Shown here: in pieces, positions 1 through 7,598 of the stretch
How the letters are laid out: each line of letters begins with the position of its first letter
Position numbering within the stretch: the stretch's first letter is position 1
Made by a program: the position numbers and the translations under genes
Notes under the pieces: generated by a model
The model's database searches: none
The model's input: only the letters and a program-made list of their open reading frames with translations
What the model was told of the DNA's origin: nothing
Assembly: GCA_030151135.1 (NCBI GenBank)
Contig: JASLEQ010000637.1
Coordinates: 1-9,435, forward strand
From: Candidatus Sulfotelmatobacter sp.
GTDB lineage: Bacteria > Acidobacteriota > Terriglobia > Terriglobales > SbA1
DNA length: 9,435 nt
Direction: 5' to 3'

Positions 1-94
1 GCTGAGTGGCCTCGTCTGCCTTGGACGAGTCCATTTCAGCCACCTGGCGTTCGATTTGCTCCAGTTCCTGCTGTGCTTTTTCAGTAAGCGGCAT
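1..94 (-). CDS. accA: Start of a probable acetyl-CoA carboxylase carboxyltransferase alpha subunit (partial, runs off left edge)
   Basis: Only the first 31 codons are in the window, beginning at an ATG on the minus strand. The peptide starts MPLTEKAQQELEQIERQVAE and is strongly charged and helical. AccA proteins begin with a comparable short helix of the LE-x-I-x-x-x-I-x-E-L type before the crotonase-like catalytic fold, and dnaE-accA is a common gene order (as in E. coli). AccA moves the carboxyl group from carboxybiotin to acetyl-CoA together with AccD, the first committed step of fatty-acid synthesis. An in-frame TGA directly abuts the ATG on its 5' side, so this is the most upstream possible start. 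A GGGAG lies about 11 nt upstream, rather far for a ribosome site. The gene follows dnaE by 57 bp on the same strand and may be co-transcribed with it. The identification rests mainly on gene order; no catalytic residue is visible, and another coiled-coil-starting protein is possible. Confidence 0.5.
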   Translation of the reverse strand, partial: MPLTEKAQQELEQIERQVAEMDSSKADEATQ

Positions 95-142
95 TCAGTC
101 CGTATCTCCCATGTCTCGCACGATCGGCGACGCATGGGGCAT
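95..142 (-). other. Possible 15-codon leader ORF between dnaE and the accA-like gene
   Basis: On the minus strand an AAGGA sequence sits about 6 nt before an ATG, a better ribosome-site arrangement than that of the annotated accA-like start. The frame reads MPHASPIVRDMGDTD and ends in a TGA that directly precedes the ATG of the next gene in the same frame, so terminating ribosomes could reinitiate there. The AAGGA overlaps the dnaE stop region. This could be a translation-coupling leader or chance: an ORF this short is expected often, and no coding signal can be measured. Confidence 0.2.
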
Positions 143-151
143 CCTGTTTCC

Positions 152-3100
152 TTAGCTGATAACGCGAACGCTCCCGCGCCCGCATAGCTGTTCCACGCGG
201 GCAATAAAATTGCGGTCTGGAACGACATTATAGCCTTCCGCCTCCATCACCACCATGAAATCTCCCTGCCGCTCGACGTCAAAAAGCACTTTGGCTTCGC
301 CTTTGCGTTCTACAAAGAGATTATGGAGATTATCGATGGTAGAGTCCCCGCAACTTTCAAGTGGGATGCGAACGCGGATTGCTCGAGGCAGAGGAACCTT
401 GGCGTCTTCCAGCGGCATGATCTCGGCCGCAGTGATTTTGGGATTTGCACCCTCTTCGATGCGAACCCCGGCTTTTACCAGAACCGGCACTTCGAGTTTC
501 ACCTTCTCCCCCAACCGTTTGTATGCTTCGGGAAAGACAATCATCTCGATGGATCCCGACATGTCTTCGAGATTGGCTTGCGCGTAGAAGTCGCCTTTCT
601 TCGATTTGAGCACGCGAACGTTGGTGATAATTCCGGCCGTGACGATGGTCTCGTCTTTGCCGGTTGACTTAGTCATCGCGCAAATCTCTTCGATACTCAA
701 GGCCCGTAAATCTTGGAGTTTATCCTTGTACTTTTCGAGTGGATGGCCTGTGATGAAGAATCCCAGAATTTCCTTCTCGGCAGTCAGGCGCGTGTGTTCG
801 TCCCAATCCGGAACGTTGGGCAGTCGGTCATTCTGCGTCGCTGTTTCTTCCTGCTGAAAGACGCCAAACAGGCCATGCTGGCCGGACTCGGCATCACGCT
901 GGGCTTTTTGCGCCTGTTCCATCGCCTTGTCGAGAACAGCCATGAGCTGAGCACGGCGTCCCAAAGAATCCATGGCGCCGCTTTTGATAAGAGATTCCAA
1001 CACGCGCTTGTTCAGCAAACGTAAATCGACGTTCTCGCAGAACTCAAAGATCGACTTGAATCGGCCTAGTGTTTTGCGGGCGGCGACAATCGATTCGATG
1101 GCGTTTCCGCCCACATTCTTGACGGCTGCGAGGCCAAAGCGGATGTTTTCGCCATGAGGCGTGAAATTGGCATCGGAAACGTTGATATCCGGTGCCTCAA
1201 CCGAAATCCCCATTTCCCGGCATTCATTGATGTACTTCACCACATCATCCGTCGATCCGGTCACCGACGTTAACAAGGCTGCCATGAATTCCACTGGATA
1301 GTGCGTCTTCAGATATGCCGTGTGATACGCGAGCAGGGCATAGGCAGCAGAGTGAGACTTGTTGAATCCGTATCCCGCAAACTGCGCCATCAAGTCGAAA
1401 ATCTTTTCAATCTTCTTGGGCGGATATTTATGTTCAGCGGCGCCTTTAACGAACCGCTCGCGCTGCTGTGCCATCTCCTCGGGCTTCTTCTTTCCCATTG
1501 CGCGGCGGAGCAGGTCGGCGTCCCCGAGAGAATATCCCGCGATCCGGTTGGCGATCTGCATCACCTGTTCCTGGTAGACGATTACGCCCAGTGTCTCCTG
1601 CAGAATCTCCTGCAACTCTGGCAGATCGTATTCGACCTTTTTGCGTCCATGTTTGCGGTCGACAAAGTCGTCGATCATGCCTCCCTGGATCGGGCCGGGC
1701 CGGTAAAGCGCGTTAAGAGCGGTGAGGTCTTCGATGGAGTTCGGCTGATATTTGCGTAACACATCGCGCATGCCATGCGATTCAAACTGGAATACTCCCG
1801 AGGTCAGTCCCTTGTGGAAGACGTTTTCGTAGGTCTTCTGATCTTCGAGCGGTATGTCATCCAGCCTGAGCGGAATCGGCTTCGGCCAATTCTCTTCGCT
1901 GCTAAGCACCGGCATCCCTGCGTTACTGTGAGTTTGTTCGATCAGTTTTAGCGCGTCGGTAAGAATCGTGAGCGTAGTCAGCCCGAGAAAATCCATTTTC
2001 AACAGGCCCATCTTCTCGATGGCAACCATGTCGTAGGCGGTCACGATTTCATCGTTCTTGGTGCGGTGCAACGGAACGAGCTCGGTCAACGGTCGCGGAG
2101 AAATCACCACCCCGGCCGCGTGCACGCCAGAGTTGCGGACGAGTCCTTCCAGTTTCCTGGCGGTTTCGAATAGCTCCCGGATCTGGCCGTCTTTTTCGAT
2201 CGCCTCCCGCAACTGCGGCGATTCCTCAATCGCCTTATCGAGCGTAATATTGAGTTGCGCAGGCACGAGCTTGGCGATGCGGTCCACATCCGCATAAGGG
2301 ATGTCCATCGCTCGGCCAACGTCCTTAATCGCGGCTTTTGCCGCCATCGTGCCGAACGTAATGATCTGCGCCACGTTGTCGCGTCCATACTTGCGAGTGA
2401 CGTAGTCGATCACCTCGCCGCGACGGTTCATGCAGAAATCAATGTCGATATCGGGCATCGAGACGCGCTCAGGATTTAAGAAACGCTCGAACAGCAGTTC
2501 GTGCTGAAGAGGATCGATATCGGTGATGCCGAGCGCATAGGAAACCAGGGAGCCAGCGGCTGAACCACGGCCGGGACCAACCGGGATGCCATTTTCCTTG
2601 GCGTAGCGGATAAAGTCCCACACAATAAGGAAATAGCCGGGAAACTTCATCTGCTGGATGATGTCCAGTTCTCGCTCCAGCCGGTGTTCGTAATCGGTAA
2701 TTGAGTGCTTTAACTTCCCCTGTTCGCTGAGCGGGCGCAAAACCTCGAGCCGTCGCGCGAATCCCTGGCGAGAAACATGAACGAAATAGCTGTCAATTGT
2801 GTATCCGTCGGGAACTTCAAATTGGGGGAATGGATTCGGAATCTTCTCCAGTTTCAGGTGGCAGCGTTCGGCAATATCGACGGTCCGTGTCAGGACATCG
2901 GGAGAGTCCTTAAAGACCCGGTACATCTCCTGCGCATTCTTTACGAAGAACTGCGTGCCCTCGAACTTCATCCGCGCTGTGTCGCGAATAGATTTGCCGG
3001 TCTGAATGCAAACCATCACGTCCTGCGCATGGGCGTCGTCTTCGCAAAGGTAGTGGCTGTCATTCGTTGCGACGAGCGGCAGGCCGAGGTCTTTTTCCAA

Positions 3101-3673
3101 CTTGAACAGTCCAGCGTGAATGCGATGCTCGAGTTCGAGGCCTTGGTCCTGAATCTCAAGATAGAAATTCCCTTTACCGAAAATATCCGCGAACTGCCCC
3201 GCGGCCAGGCGAGCGGCCTCGTAGTTTCCTTCCACCAACCGCTCCGCAACTTCACCTTTCAGGCAGCCGGACAATCCGATCAGTCCTCGCGAGTGTTCCG
3301 CCAGGAACCGCTTGCTGATTCGCGGCTTGTAGTAGAAGCCATGCAGCGATGCTTCAGAGGTGATCTTGGCGAGATTCCGATATCCCTCTTCGTTTTCTGC
3401 AAGAACAACGAGGTGGTTGTAGGTATCGCCTTCAGGAGCGGCGCGGTGGTCATCCTTCTTGCAGACGTAAAGCTCACAGCCGACAATCGGCTTCACGCCT
3501 TGCTTGTAGGCCGCATTCACGAAGTGGACGGTACCGAAGATGTTGCCGTGGTCGGTCATGGCCACGGCGGGCATTCCCAGTTCTTTCACGCGCTCGCATA
3601 GCTTTTCGACGTCGCAGGCGCCATCCAGAAGGGAGTAGTCGGTATGCAGGTGCAGGTGGACGAATTGGGACAT
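152..3673 (-). CDS. dnaE: DNA polymerase III alpha subunit, DnaE1 type, with intact-looking PHP domain
   Basis: This is the catalytic subunit of the replicative polymerase, working in the cytoplasm at the fork. Length (1173 aa) is normal for DnaE1. The PHP domain spans about residues 1-280 (H8, H10, D17, H42, E67, H87, C137, D205, H207). The polymerase core follows: GPGRGSAAGS at 366-375, PDIDIDF at 407-413 giving catalytic D408 and D410, and the third acidic residue D561 in KMDFLGL. The FAGYGFNKSHSAAYALLAY segment is near 765-783, a helix-hairpin-helix lies at about 885-905 (LLNKRVLESLIKSGAMDSLG), a beta-clamp-binding motif QHGLF at 932-936, and an OB-fold at about 1008-1090. The ATG is well fixed: an in-frame TAA lies three codons upstream. 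No strong ribosome site is seen; the leader is AAAGATGCCCC. It is followed at 57 bp by the accA-like gene on the same strand. No frameshift or missing motif was seen. Confidence 0.98.
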   Translation of the reverse strand: MSQFVHLHLHTDYSLLDGACDVEKLCERVKELGMPAVAMTDHGNIFGTVHFVNAAYKQGVKPIVGCELYVCKKDDHRAAPEGDTYNHLVVLAENEEGYRNLAKITSEASLHGFYYKPRISKRFLAEHSRGLIGLSGCLKGEVAERLVEGNYEAARLAAGQFADIFGKGNFYLEIQDQGLELEHRIHAGLFKLEKDLGLPLVATNDSHYLCEDDAHAQDVMVCIQTGKSIRDTARMKFEGTQFFVKNAQEMYRVFKDSPDVLTRTVDIAERCHLKLEKIPNPFPQFEVPDGYTIDSYFVHVSRQGFARRLEVLRPLSEQGKLKHSITDYEHRLERELDIIQQMKFPGYFLIVWDFIRYAKENGIPVGPGRGSAAGSLVSYALGITDIDPLQHELLFERFLNPERVSMPDIDIDFCMNRRGEVIDYVTRKYGRDNVAQIITFGTMAAKAAIKDVGRAMDIPYADVDRIAKLVPAQLNITLDKAIEESPQLREAIEKDGQIRELFETARKLEGLVRNSGVHAAGVVISPRPLTELVPLHRTKNDEIVTAYDMVAIEKMGLLKMDFLGLTTLTILTDALKLIEQTHSNAGMPVLSSEENWPKPIPLRLDDIPLEDQKTYENVFHKGLTSGVFQFESHGMRDVLRKYQPNSIEDLTALNALYRPGPIQGGMIDDFVDRKHGRKKVEYDLPELQEILQETLGVIVYQEQVMQIANRIAGYSLGDADLLRRAMGKKKPEEMAQQRERFVKGAAEHKYPPKKIEKIFDLMAQFAGYGFNKSHSAAYALLAYHTAYLKTHYPVEFMAALLTSVTGSTDDVVKYINECREMGISVEAPDINVSDANFTPHGENIRFGLAAVKNVGGNAIESIVAARKTLGRFKSIFEFCENVDLRLLNKRVLESLIKSGAMDSLGRRAQLMAVLDKAMEQAQKAQRDAESGQHGLFGVFQQEETATQNDRLPNVPDWDEHTRLTAEKEILGFFITGHPLEKYKDKLQDLRALSIEEICAMTKSTGKDETIVTAGIITNVRVLKSKKGDFYAQANLEDMSGSIEMIVFPEAYKRLGEKVKLEVPVLVKAGVRIEEGANPKITAAEIMPLEDAKVPLPRAIRVRIPLESCGDSTIDNLHNLFVERKGEAKVLFDVERQGDFMVVMEAEGYNVVPDRNFIARVEQLCGRGSVRVIS

Positions 3674-3952
3674 GGGGCATCTTTAGTTTAGCGCAACCGT
3701 CATCGCGCTCGACCTGTGAATTGCTGTGCGTTTCGCGGCCTCAAAGCTGTAATTGCGCCCCTTCGATCGCCCTGGTGGATGCGTGAATGAAACCTTCCAT
3801 GTTGTGTTGTTTTCCGTATGTTCCCTGAGGTTTGGGTCAGCGAACTCGGCCATTGAAGCTAAGCACGATGGCGCGGAATGCCGAAAGATGTGCTGCCCGC
3901 GCGCGAGATGAATAGGTAGGAAGTAGATCCAGCAATAACGGGTGGGGAAAGG
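3674..3952. other. Intergenic region between the hybrid kinase and dnaE (279 bp), probably carrying the dnaE promoter
   Basis: No convincing gene is visible. On the minus strand, which reads from the kinase stop toward dnaE, there is a weak -10-like TAAACT close to the dnaE start but no matching -35, so no promoter is called. A 19-codon ORF on the minus strand (3800 to 3741, beginning MEGFIHASTRAIEG) has only a distant GGAA as a possible ribosome site and is probably chance. GCGCGG at 3871-3876 can pair with CCGCGC at 3897-3902 across a 20-nt loop, but no T-run follows on either strand, so it is not a recognisable intrinsic terminator. A stretch at about 3840-3925 (plus) superficially resembles part of 5S rRNA. 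Confidence 0.5.
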
Positions 3953-6900
3953 TTAGTCGGTTCCGGCTCCTGCGGCTTGCGCTTTCTGCAGGAGTTTCCG
4001 CGCCTGGCTGATCAGTTCGGCCACTTCGAATGGCTTAACGAGATAGGGCACACCGTGCTCTTGCAGGAATGCCCGCCTTTCAGCGGGCTCAACGCCATTG
4101 GAGAAAGTGTAGAGAACGTGTTGGTCCATGCCGGTGCAGTTCTGCTGCAGCCACTCGTAGGAATCCTTGGCGCCCCATTCCGGCATCTTGCCGCTTATGA
4201 TGATGGCGTCGAAGGGCTCGGAAAGCAGACGAGTCTTTACGTCCGCCACGTTCTTGGCAGTCACCACAGTCGCCCCGCATCCGGCAAGGACGTCCCGCTC
4301 GAATTCGAGTACAGCATCTTCCTCTTCCACTAACAAAACGCGGCCATCGATCGCTCCATCGTGCGGTCGGGCGGCTGGTTTAGCATCCTCCGCCAGGGAA
4401 GGAGCTGAAACGCTGGCCGGCAATCGTACCTCGATAATCGCGCCCCCTTCTGCGTGATTGTTCGCGGTAATGTCTCCGCCGTGTTCCTTCACGATGCCGT
4501 AGCAGATGCTGAGGCCTAAACCTGTACCCTTACCGACGCTCTTCGTCGTGTAGAACGGATCGAAGATGCGCTTGGGGTCCTTGATCCCGGCTCCATCGTC
4601 GATGAACTGTGTGCAGACATGTCCGTTCTGCGTGCTGACTCGAATCTTCAGTGATCCATTCCGCCCGGTTTCTAAAATGGCGTCTACCGCATTGTTGATG
4701 ATGTTTAGAAACACCTGCTCAAGCTGATGGGGATCGGCAATAACCATCGCCGGTTCGGCAGGGAAAGTGGATTCCAGCTTGATGTTATTGCTCTTAAGGT
4801 CGTAATCGCGCAATGCGATGGTTTCTTCGAGCACTCTGCGAATATCGACTTCATCGCGCTGCGGCTTGCGCTGACGCGCAAACGACAGCAGGTTCTGCAC
4901 GACTCGGTGTGTCCGCTGGGCCTGCTTGAAGAGCTTGCTCACGAAGTCCTGGGCGCGCGAATTCAGCCCTTCGCTTTCAAGCAGCTGCGCGTAGCCGAGA
5001 ATGGCGGTGAGTGGGTTGTTCAGTTCATGTGCCACACCCGCGATGAGCTGCCCGACGGCCGACATCTTTTCGCTTTGCAGCAGTTGCTCCTGCGTCTTGC
5101 GCAAATCTTCGTAGGCGCGGCAGGTTTCCTCGTAAAGCCGGACCTTCTCAATGGTAGTAGCGAGTTGGCGGCTGATCGCGACCAGAAGGTTTTCGTCATT
5201 GGACGAATACTGGTATCCCGCGTGGCTGCACAGCCCCATGAGCCCGACCGGGCTGTCCTTCGCCCAAAACAACACCCAGATCCACGAGCGCTCCAGGTCA
5301 GACCGCATGAATTCCGCTACATTCGCGGGCAGGTGCGGCATGTATTCCCCAGTCACAACCTCAGCGCGCGAGCGCATCACCAGATCGCCAAAGCCTTCTG
5401 CAAAGACCATCTCTGCAGGGCGGACTTTGTCACGGCTTCGCGGTCCCCACGCAGCACGCCGGCGATAGGTCGGTGAGTCTGTGTCAGAGAGATAAACGGT
5501 TCCACTTTCGGCGCCGAATAACGTAACAACCTGGCGCAGCGTGAGGTTCAGAATCTCATCGAGGTCGAACGATTGTGCCGCGACCACCGCCATTGCATTT
5601 AGCGCGTTCAGTTCGCGATTGCGCCGCTGCATTTCATCTTCAGCGCGGCGCTTTTCGGTCATATCGAGCACAAATCCCTGATAGCGTTCGATGTTGCCAG
5701 TCGCATCGCGGGTGGCGAAACTGCTTTCCATGGCCAGCAGGATGGTGCCATCGCGGCGCCGGAGCGTGACCTCGAAATTGCGCACGTAATTATGCGCTTC
5801 AATCTCCTGTCGGAATGCTTCGCGCTGCTTGGCGTCGACGCAGATTTCCTTATCCAAGTTCAGAACTTGCAACTCGTCCCGATTGCTGTAGCCCAACATG
5901 TGCACGAACGCGTCGTTACAGTCGATGAGCCGTCCACTGGGATCCGCGACGTAGACGCCCTCCTGCACCTGCTCGAATAGGAGCCGATATTTCTCCTCGG
6001 CAGAACGGCGGGCCGTGATATCACGGACGACGTGAATCGTACCTTTCTGCTGTGTTCCCTGATCGGTGTAAGAGGAAGTGGAGACGACCGAGAAGCCGCC
6101 AAAGCACGGGTCGGCGCCCTCGGTGAATTCCTCGTCCCCGCCGCGCGCGCAATATGGACAGCCGGTCCACTCGCCATACGTATGCGGCAGGGCAACTTCG
6201 CAGCTATTCCCGATCACGTCGGCGGCGGCTTTCCCAAGTTGCTCGAGTAGAACCTGATTGGCCTTGATAATCCGATGATCCGAGTCGTGGGCGACGATGA
6301 CGTCGTGTATGGAATCGAACGTATTCATCCACTGCCGTTGCGAGCGCAGTACCTGCTCGAGCAAGCGGAAATTTTCAACCGCGAGAGCCAGTTGTTTGGC
6401 GCTCGCATGAAGAAAGTCCAGTTCCTCGGGAGTCCACTGCCGGCTTATCCCTGTCCCCACCAGCAGTACTCCAATGGGAGATTTGTTTCCGACTACCGGG
6501 ATCGACACGACCTGGCGAATCTTCTCGGACTCCATGCACTCCAAAGACTCGCTGGCGGTACCGGAAGACTTTGTGACTTCGGGCAGGCGGCGCTCCCACA
6601 GCTTTGTGACTCTGTCGTTGACTTCGGAGAATCCGGAATCGCGCAAGAAATCGCTCGACGCTCCGGACGCGTGCGTTGCGATCAAATGGCCGCTTTCGAC
6701 CAAACGAAACCATACTGCGCGAGCGGTGACTGCACGTCGTAACTCGTCCGCAGCGCACTGCACGATGCTGCCATGCTGTTGAGCGCTCGCGATACTGTTT
6801 GTAATGGCCTGCATCGCGCGAAGCCGAAGGTCTTGGGAATGAGCTTCACCGAGGGCGACCAGCAACATGCTGACAGCCAGTGCCACCTCTGCAGCCAGTG

Positions 6901-7501
6901 AAGCCGCAGCGGGGATCTGGCTTGTGAATGGGACCCAAACCAAGTGCAGGAGCGGCAAACACAGAGCCAGCAACCAGGAAGAAGGTTCCCAACGGCCGCG
7001 ACGCGCCCGCAGCAAAGCGATCGCCGCGGTGAGCAGAACGATCCGATAGCTGACTTCGAGAGCAACTCGTAGCGGAACGGAGTCGGGCCAGAGCAGGACA
7101 CGAGCTCCGGCGAACCCCACCAGAACTGGTGTAATGACGGTTAGCGGTATGAATAGGTCTCGAACCCTTGCGTAAAGAAGGATTGCGCCCGCAAGAAGTC
7201 CCACCGCCAACAAGAATGTGGTTTGCACCACGACCTGATCAAATGGTGCCGGAATTCTTGCCGAAAAGCTGTGTTCGGCAAACCTGGACGCCACCAGAGT
7301 GGCCCAGCCTGCAACCCAAAGTTTTAGATAATTCTCACGAAAGGCACGCAACGCGAGCAGGGAAGCGCCCAGTAAGACCAGCAGAGTCATCTCTGCCGCC
7401 GAGGGCCTGGCCGAGCCAAGCGTTACCGCCGAGTTCCAGATGGACCACTGGGAAAAGCTCATTGCTTCCGGGCGTACGGAGTCCTTGCTGATGAATATCA
7501 C
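3953..7501 (-). CDS. Membrane-anchored hybrid sensor histidine kinase: 7TM-like, GAF, PAS, PAS, GAF, HisKA, HATPase_c, degenerate receiver
   Basis: This 1182-aa kinase begins with about seven hydrophobic segments (near 37-55, 59-72, 89-110, 114-137, 146-164, 174-193, 196-217), then stays cytoplasmic. A GAF domain lies at about 226-380; a PAS at 385-500 contains C434, CPYC (448-451) and C466; a second PAS at 503-620; a second GAF at 640-790. A linker helix leads to HisKA with phospho-acceptor H825 in HELNNPL. The HATPase domain shows the N box (NIINNA, 933-938), G1 DDGAGI (968-973), F box FDPFYTTK (980-987) and G2 GKGTGLGLSI (990-999), so kinase activity is expected. The C-terminal receiver (1053-1170) has VEEE instead of VDDE and S1103 where the phospho-Asp should be; K1156 and T1132 remain. 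The first codon is GTG at 7501, with an in-frame TAG at 7519-7517; an ATG at 7462 is an alternative start that keeps every domain. It is divergent from the HD-GYP regulator, its likely partner. The ligand is unknown. Confidence 0.93.
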   Translation of the reverse strand: MIFISKDSVRPEAMSFSQWSIWNSAVTLGSARPSAAEMTLLVLLGASLLALRAFRENYLKLWVAGWATLVASRFAEHSFSARIPAPFDQVVVQTTFLLAVGLLAGAILLYARVRDLFIPLTVITPVLVGFAGARVLLWPDSVPLRVALEVSYRIVLLTAAIALLRARRGRWEPSSWLLALCLPLLHLVWVPFTSQIPAAASLAAEVALAVSMLLVALGEAHSQDLRLRAMQAITNSIASAQQHGSIVQCAADELRRAVTARAVWFRLVESGHLIATHASGASSDFLRDSGFSEVNDRVTKLWERRLPEVTKSSGTASESLECMESEKIRQVVSIPVVGNKSPIGVLLVGTGISRQWTPEELDFLHASAKQLALAVENFRLLEQVLRSQRQWMNTFDSIHDVIVAHDSDHRIIKANQVLLEQLGKAAADVIGNSCEVALPHTYGEWTGCPYCARGGDEEFTEGADPCFGGFSVVSTSSYTDQGTQQKGTIHVVRDITARRSAEEKYRLLFEQVQEGVYVADPSGRLIDCNDAFVHMLGYSNRDELQVLNLDKEICVDAKQREAFRQEIEAHNYVRNFEVTLRRRDGTILLAMESSFATRDATGNIERYQGFVLDMTEKRRAEDEMQRRNRELNALNAMAVVAAQSFDLDEILNLTLRQVVTLFGAESGTVYLSDTDSPTYRRRAAWGPRSRDKVRPAEMVFAEGFGDLVMRSRAEVVTGEYMPHLPANVAEFMRSDLERSWIWVLFWAKDSPVGLMGLCSHAGYQYSSNDENLLVAISRQLATTIEKVRLYEETCRAYEDLRKTQEQLLQSEKMSAVGQLIAGVAHELNNPLTAILGYAQLLESEGLNSRAQDFVSKLFKQAQRTHRVVQNLLSFARQRKPQRDEVDIRRVLEETIALRDYDLKSNNIKLESTFPAEPAMVIADPHQLEQVFLNIINNAVDAILETGRNGSLKIRVSTQNGHVCTQFIDDGAGIKDPKRIFDPFYTTKSVGKGTGLGLSICYGIVKEHGGDITANNHAEGGAIIEVRLPASVSAPSLAEDAKPAARPHDGAIDGRVLLVEEEDAVLEFERDVLAGCGATVVTAKNVADVKTRLLSEPFDAIIISGKMPEWGAKDSYEWLQQNCTGMDQHVLYTFSNGVEPAERRAFLQEHGVPYLVKPFEVAELISQARKLLQKAQAAGAGTD

Positions 7502-7504
7502 GGT

Positions 7505-7533
7505 GTCCGGAATTTTCTATGGAGTTTCCGGAC
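7505..7533. repeat. Perfect 8-bp inverted repeat just upstream of the kinase start
   Basis: GTCCGGAA at 7505-7512 and TTCCGGAC at 7526-7533 are exact inverted copies separated by 13 nt. On the minus strand the second arm ends 3 nt before the kinase GTG. It could be a DNA operator, each arm holding the palindromic hexamer TCCGGA with centres 21 bp apart, or an RNA hairpin in the kinase leader whose 3' arm contains the only Shine-Dalgarno-like GGA. The sequence match is certain; the role is inferred. Confidence 0.55.
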
Positions 7534-7567
7534 CTCAATGATTACTTTCGGAATGTGGTGCAAGCGT

Positions 7568-7573
7568 TACAAT
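7568..7573 (+). promoter_or_regulatory. Candidate -10 element for the HD-GYP response regulator gene
   Basis: TACAAT matches the sigma-70 -10 consensus at five of six positions and lies 25 bp upstream of the ATG at 7599, which would give a leader of roughly 18 nt. No good -35 is found: the hexamer at the usual distance, near 7545-7551, matches poorly, so the promoter may need an activator or use another sigma factor. The leader has no recognisable Shine-Dalgarno sequence before the ATG. Confidence 0.35.
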
Positions 7574-7598
7574 CGCCGATAGACTTTCGTGTATTCCT

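Noticed and set aside
2777..3601. Long plus-strand open frame (274 codons) inside dnaE
   Set aside because: It lies antisense to well-conserved dnaE coding sequence, shows no recognisable domain and has the composition expected of a reversed coding frame.
3741..3800. 19-codon minus-strand ORF upstream of dnaE
   Set aside because: The only possible ribosome site (GGAA) is too distant, and the length is well within chance expectation.
3871..3902. GCGCGG/CCGCGC stem downstream of the kinase gene as a terminator
   Set aside because: The 20-nt loop is large for an intrinsic terminator and no T-run follows on either strand.
3840..3925. Plus-strand segment resembling 5S rRNA (CGAACTCGG, AAGCTAAGC, and a GTAGGAAGTAG-like end)
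   Set aside because: A 5-nt insertion interrupts the normally continuous CGAACTCGGAAGTTAAGC core, the 5' half is too long and does not match, and no terminal stem is found. It is best treated as chance similarity or, at most, a decayed fragment; a 5S covariance-model search would settle it.
4727..5476. Plus-strand open frame (249 codons) antisense to the hybrid kinase
   Set aside because: It overlaps the GAF and HisKA coding region exactly where kinase motifs are conserved, and its translation resembles no known protein.
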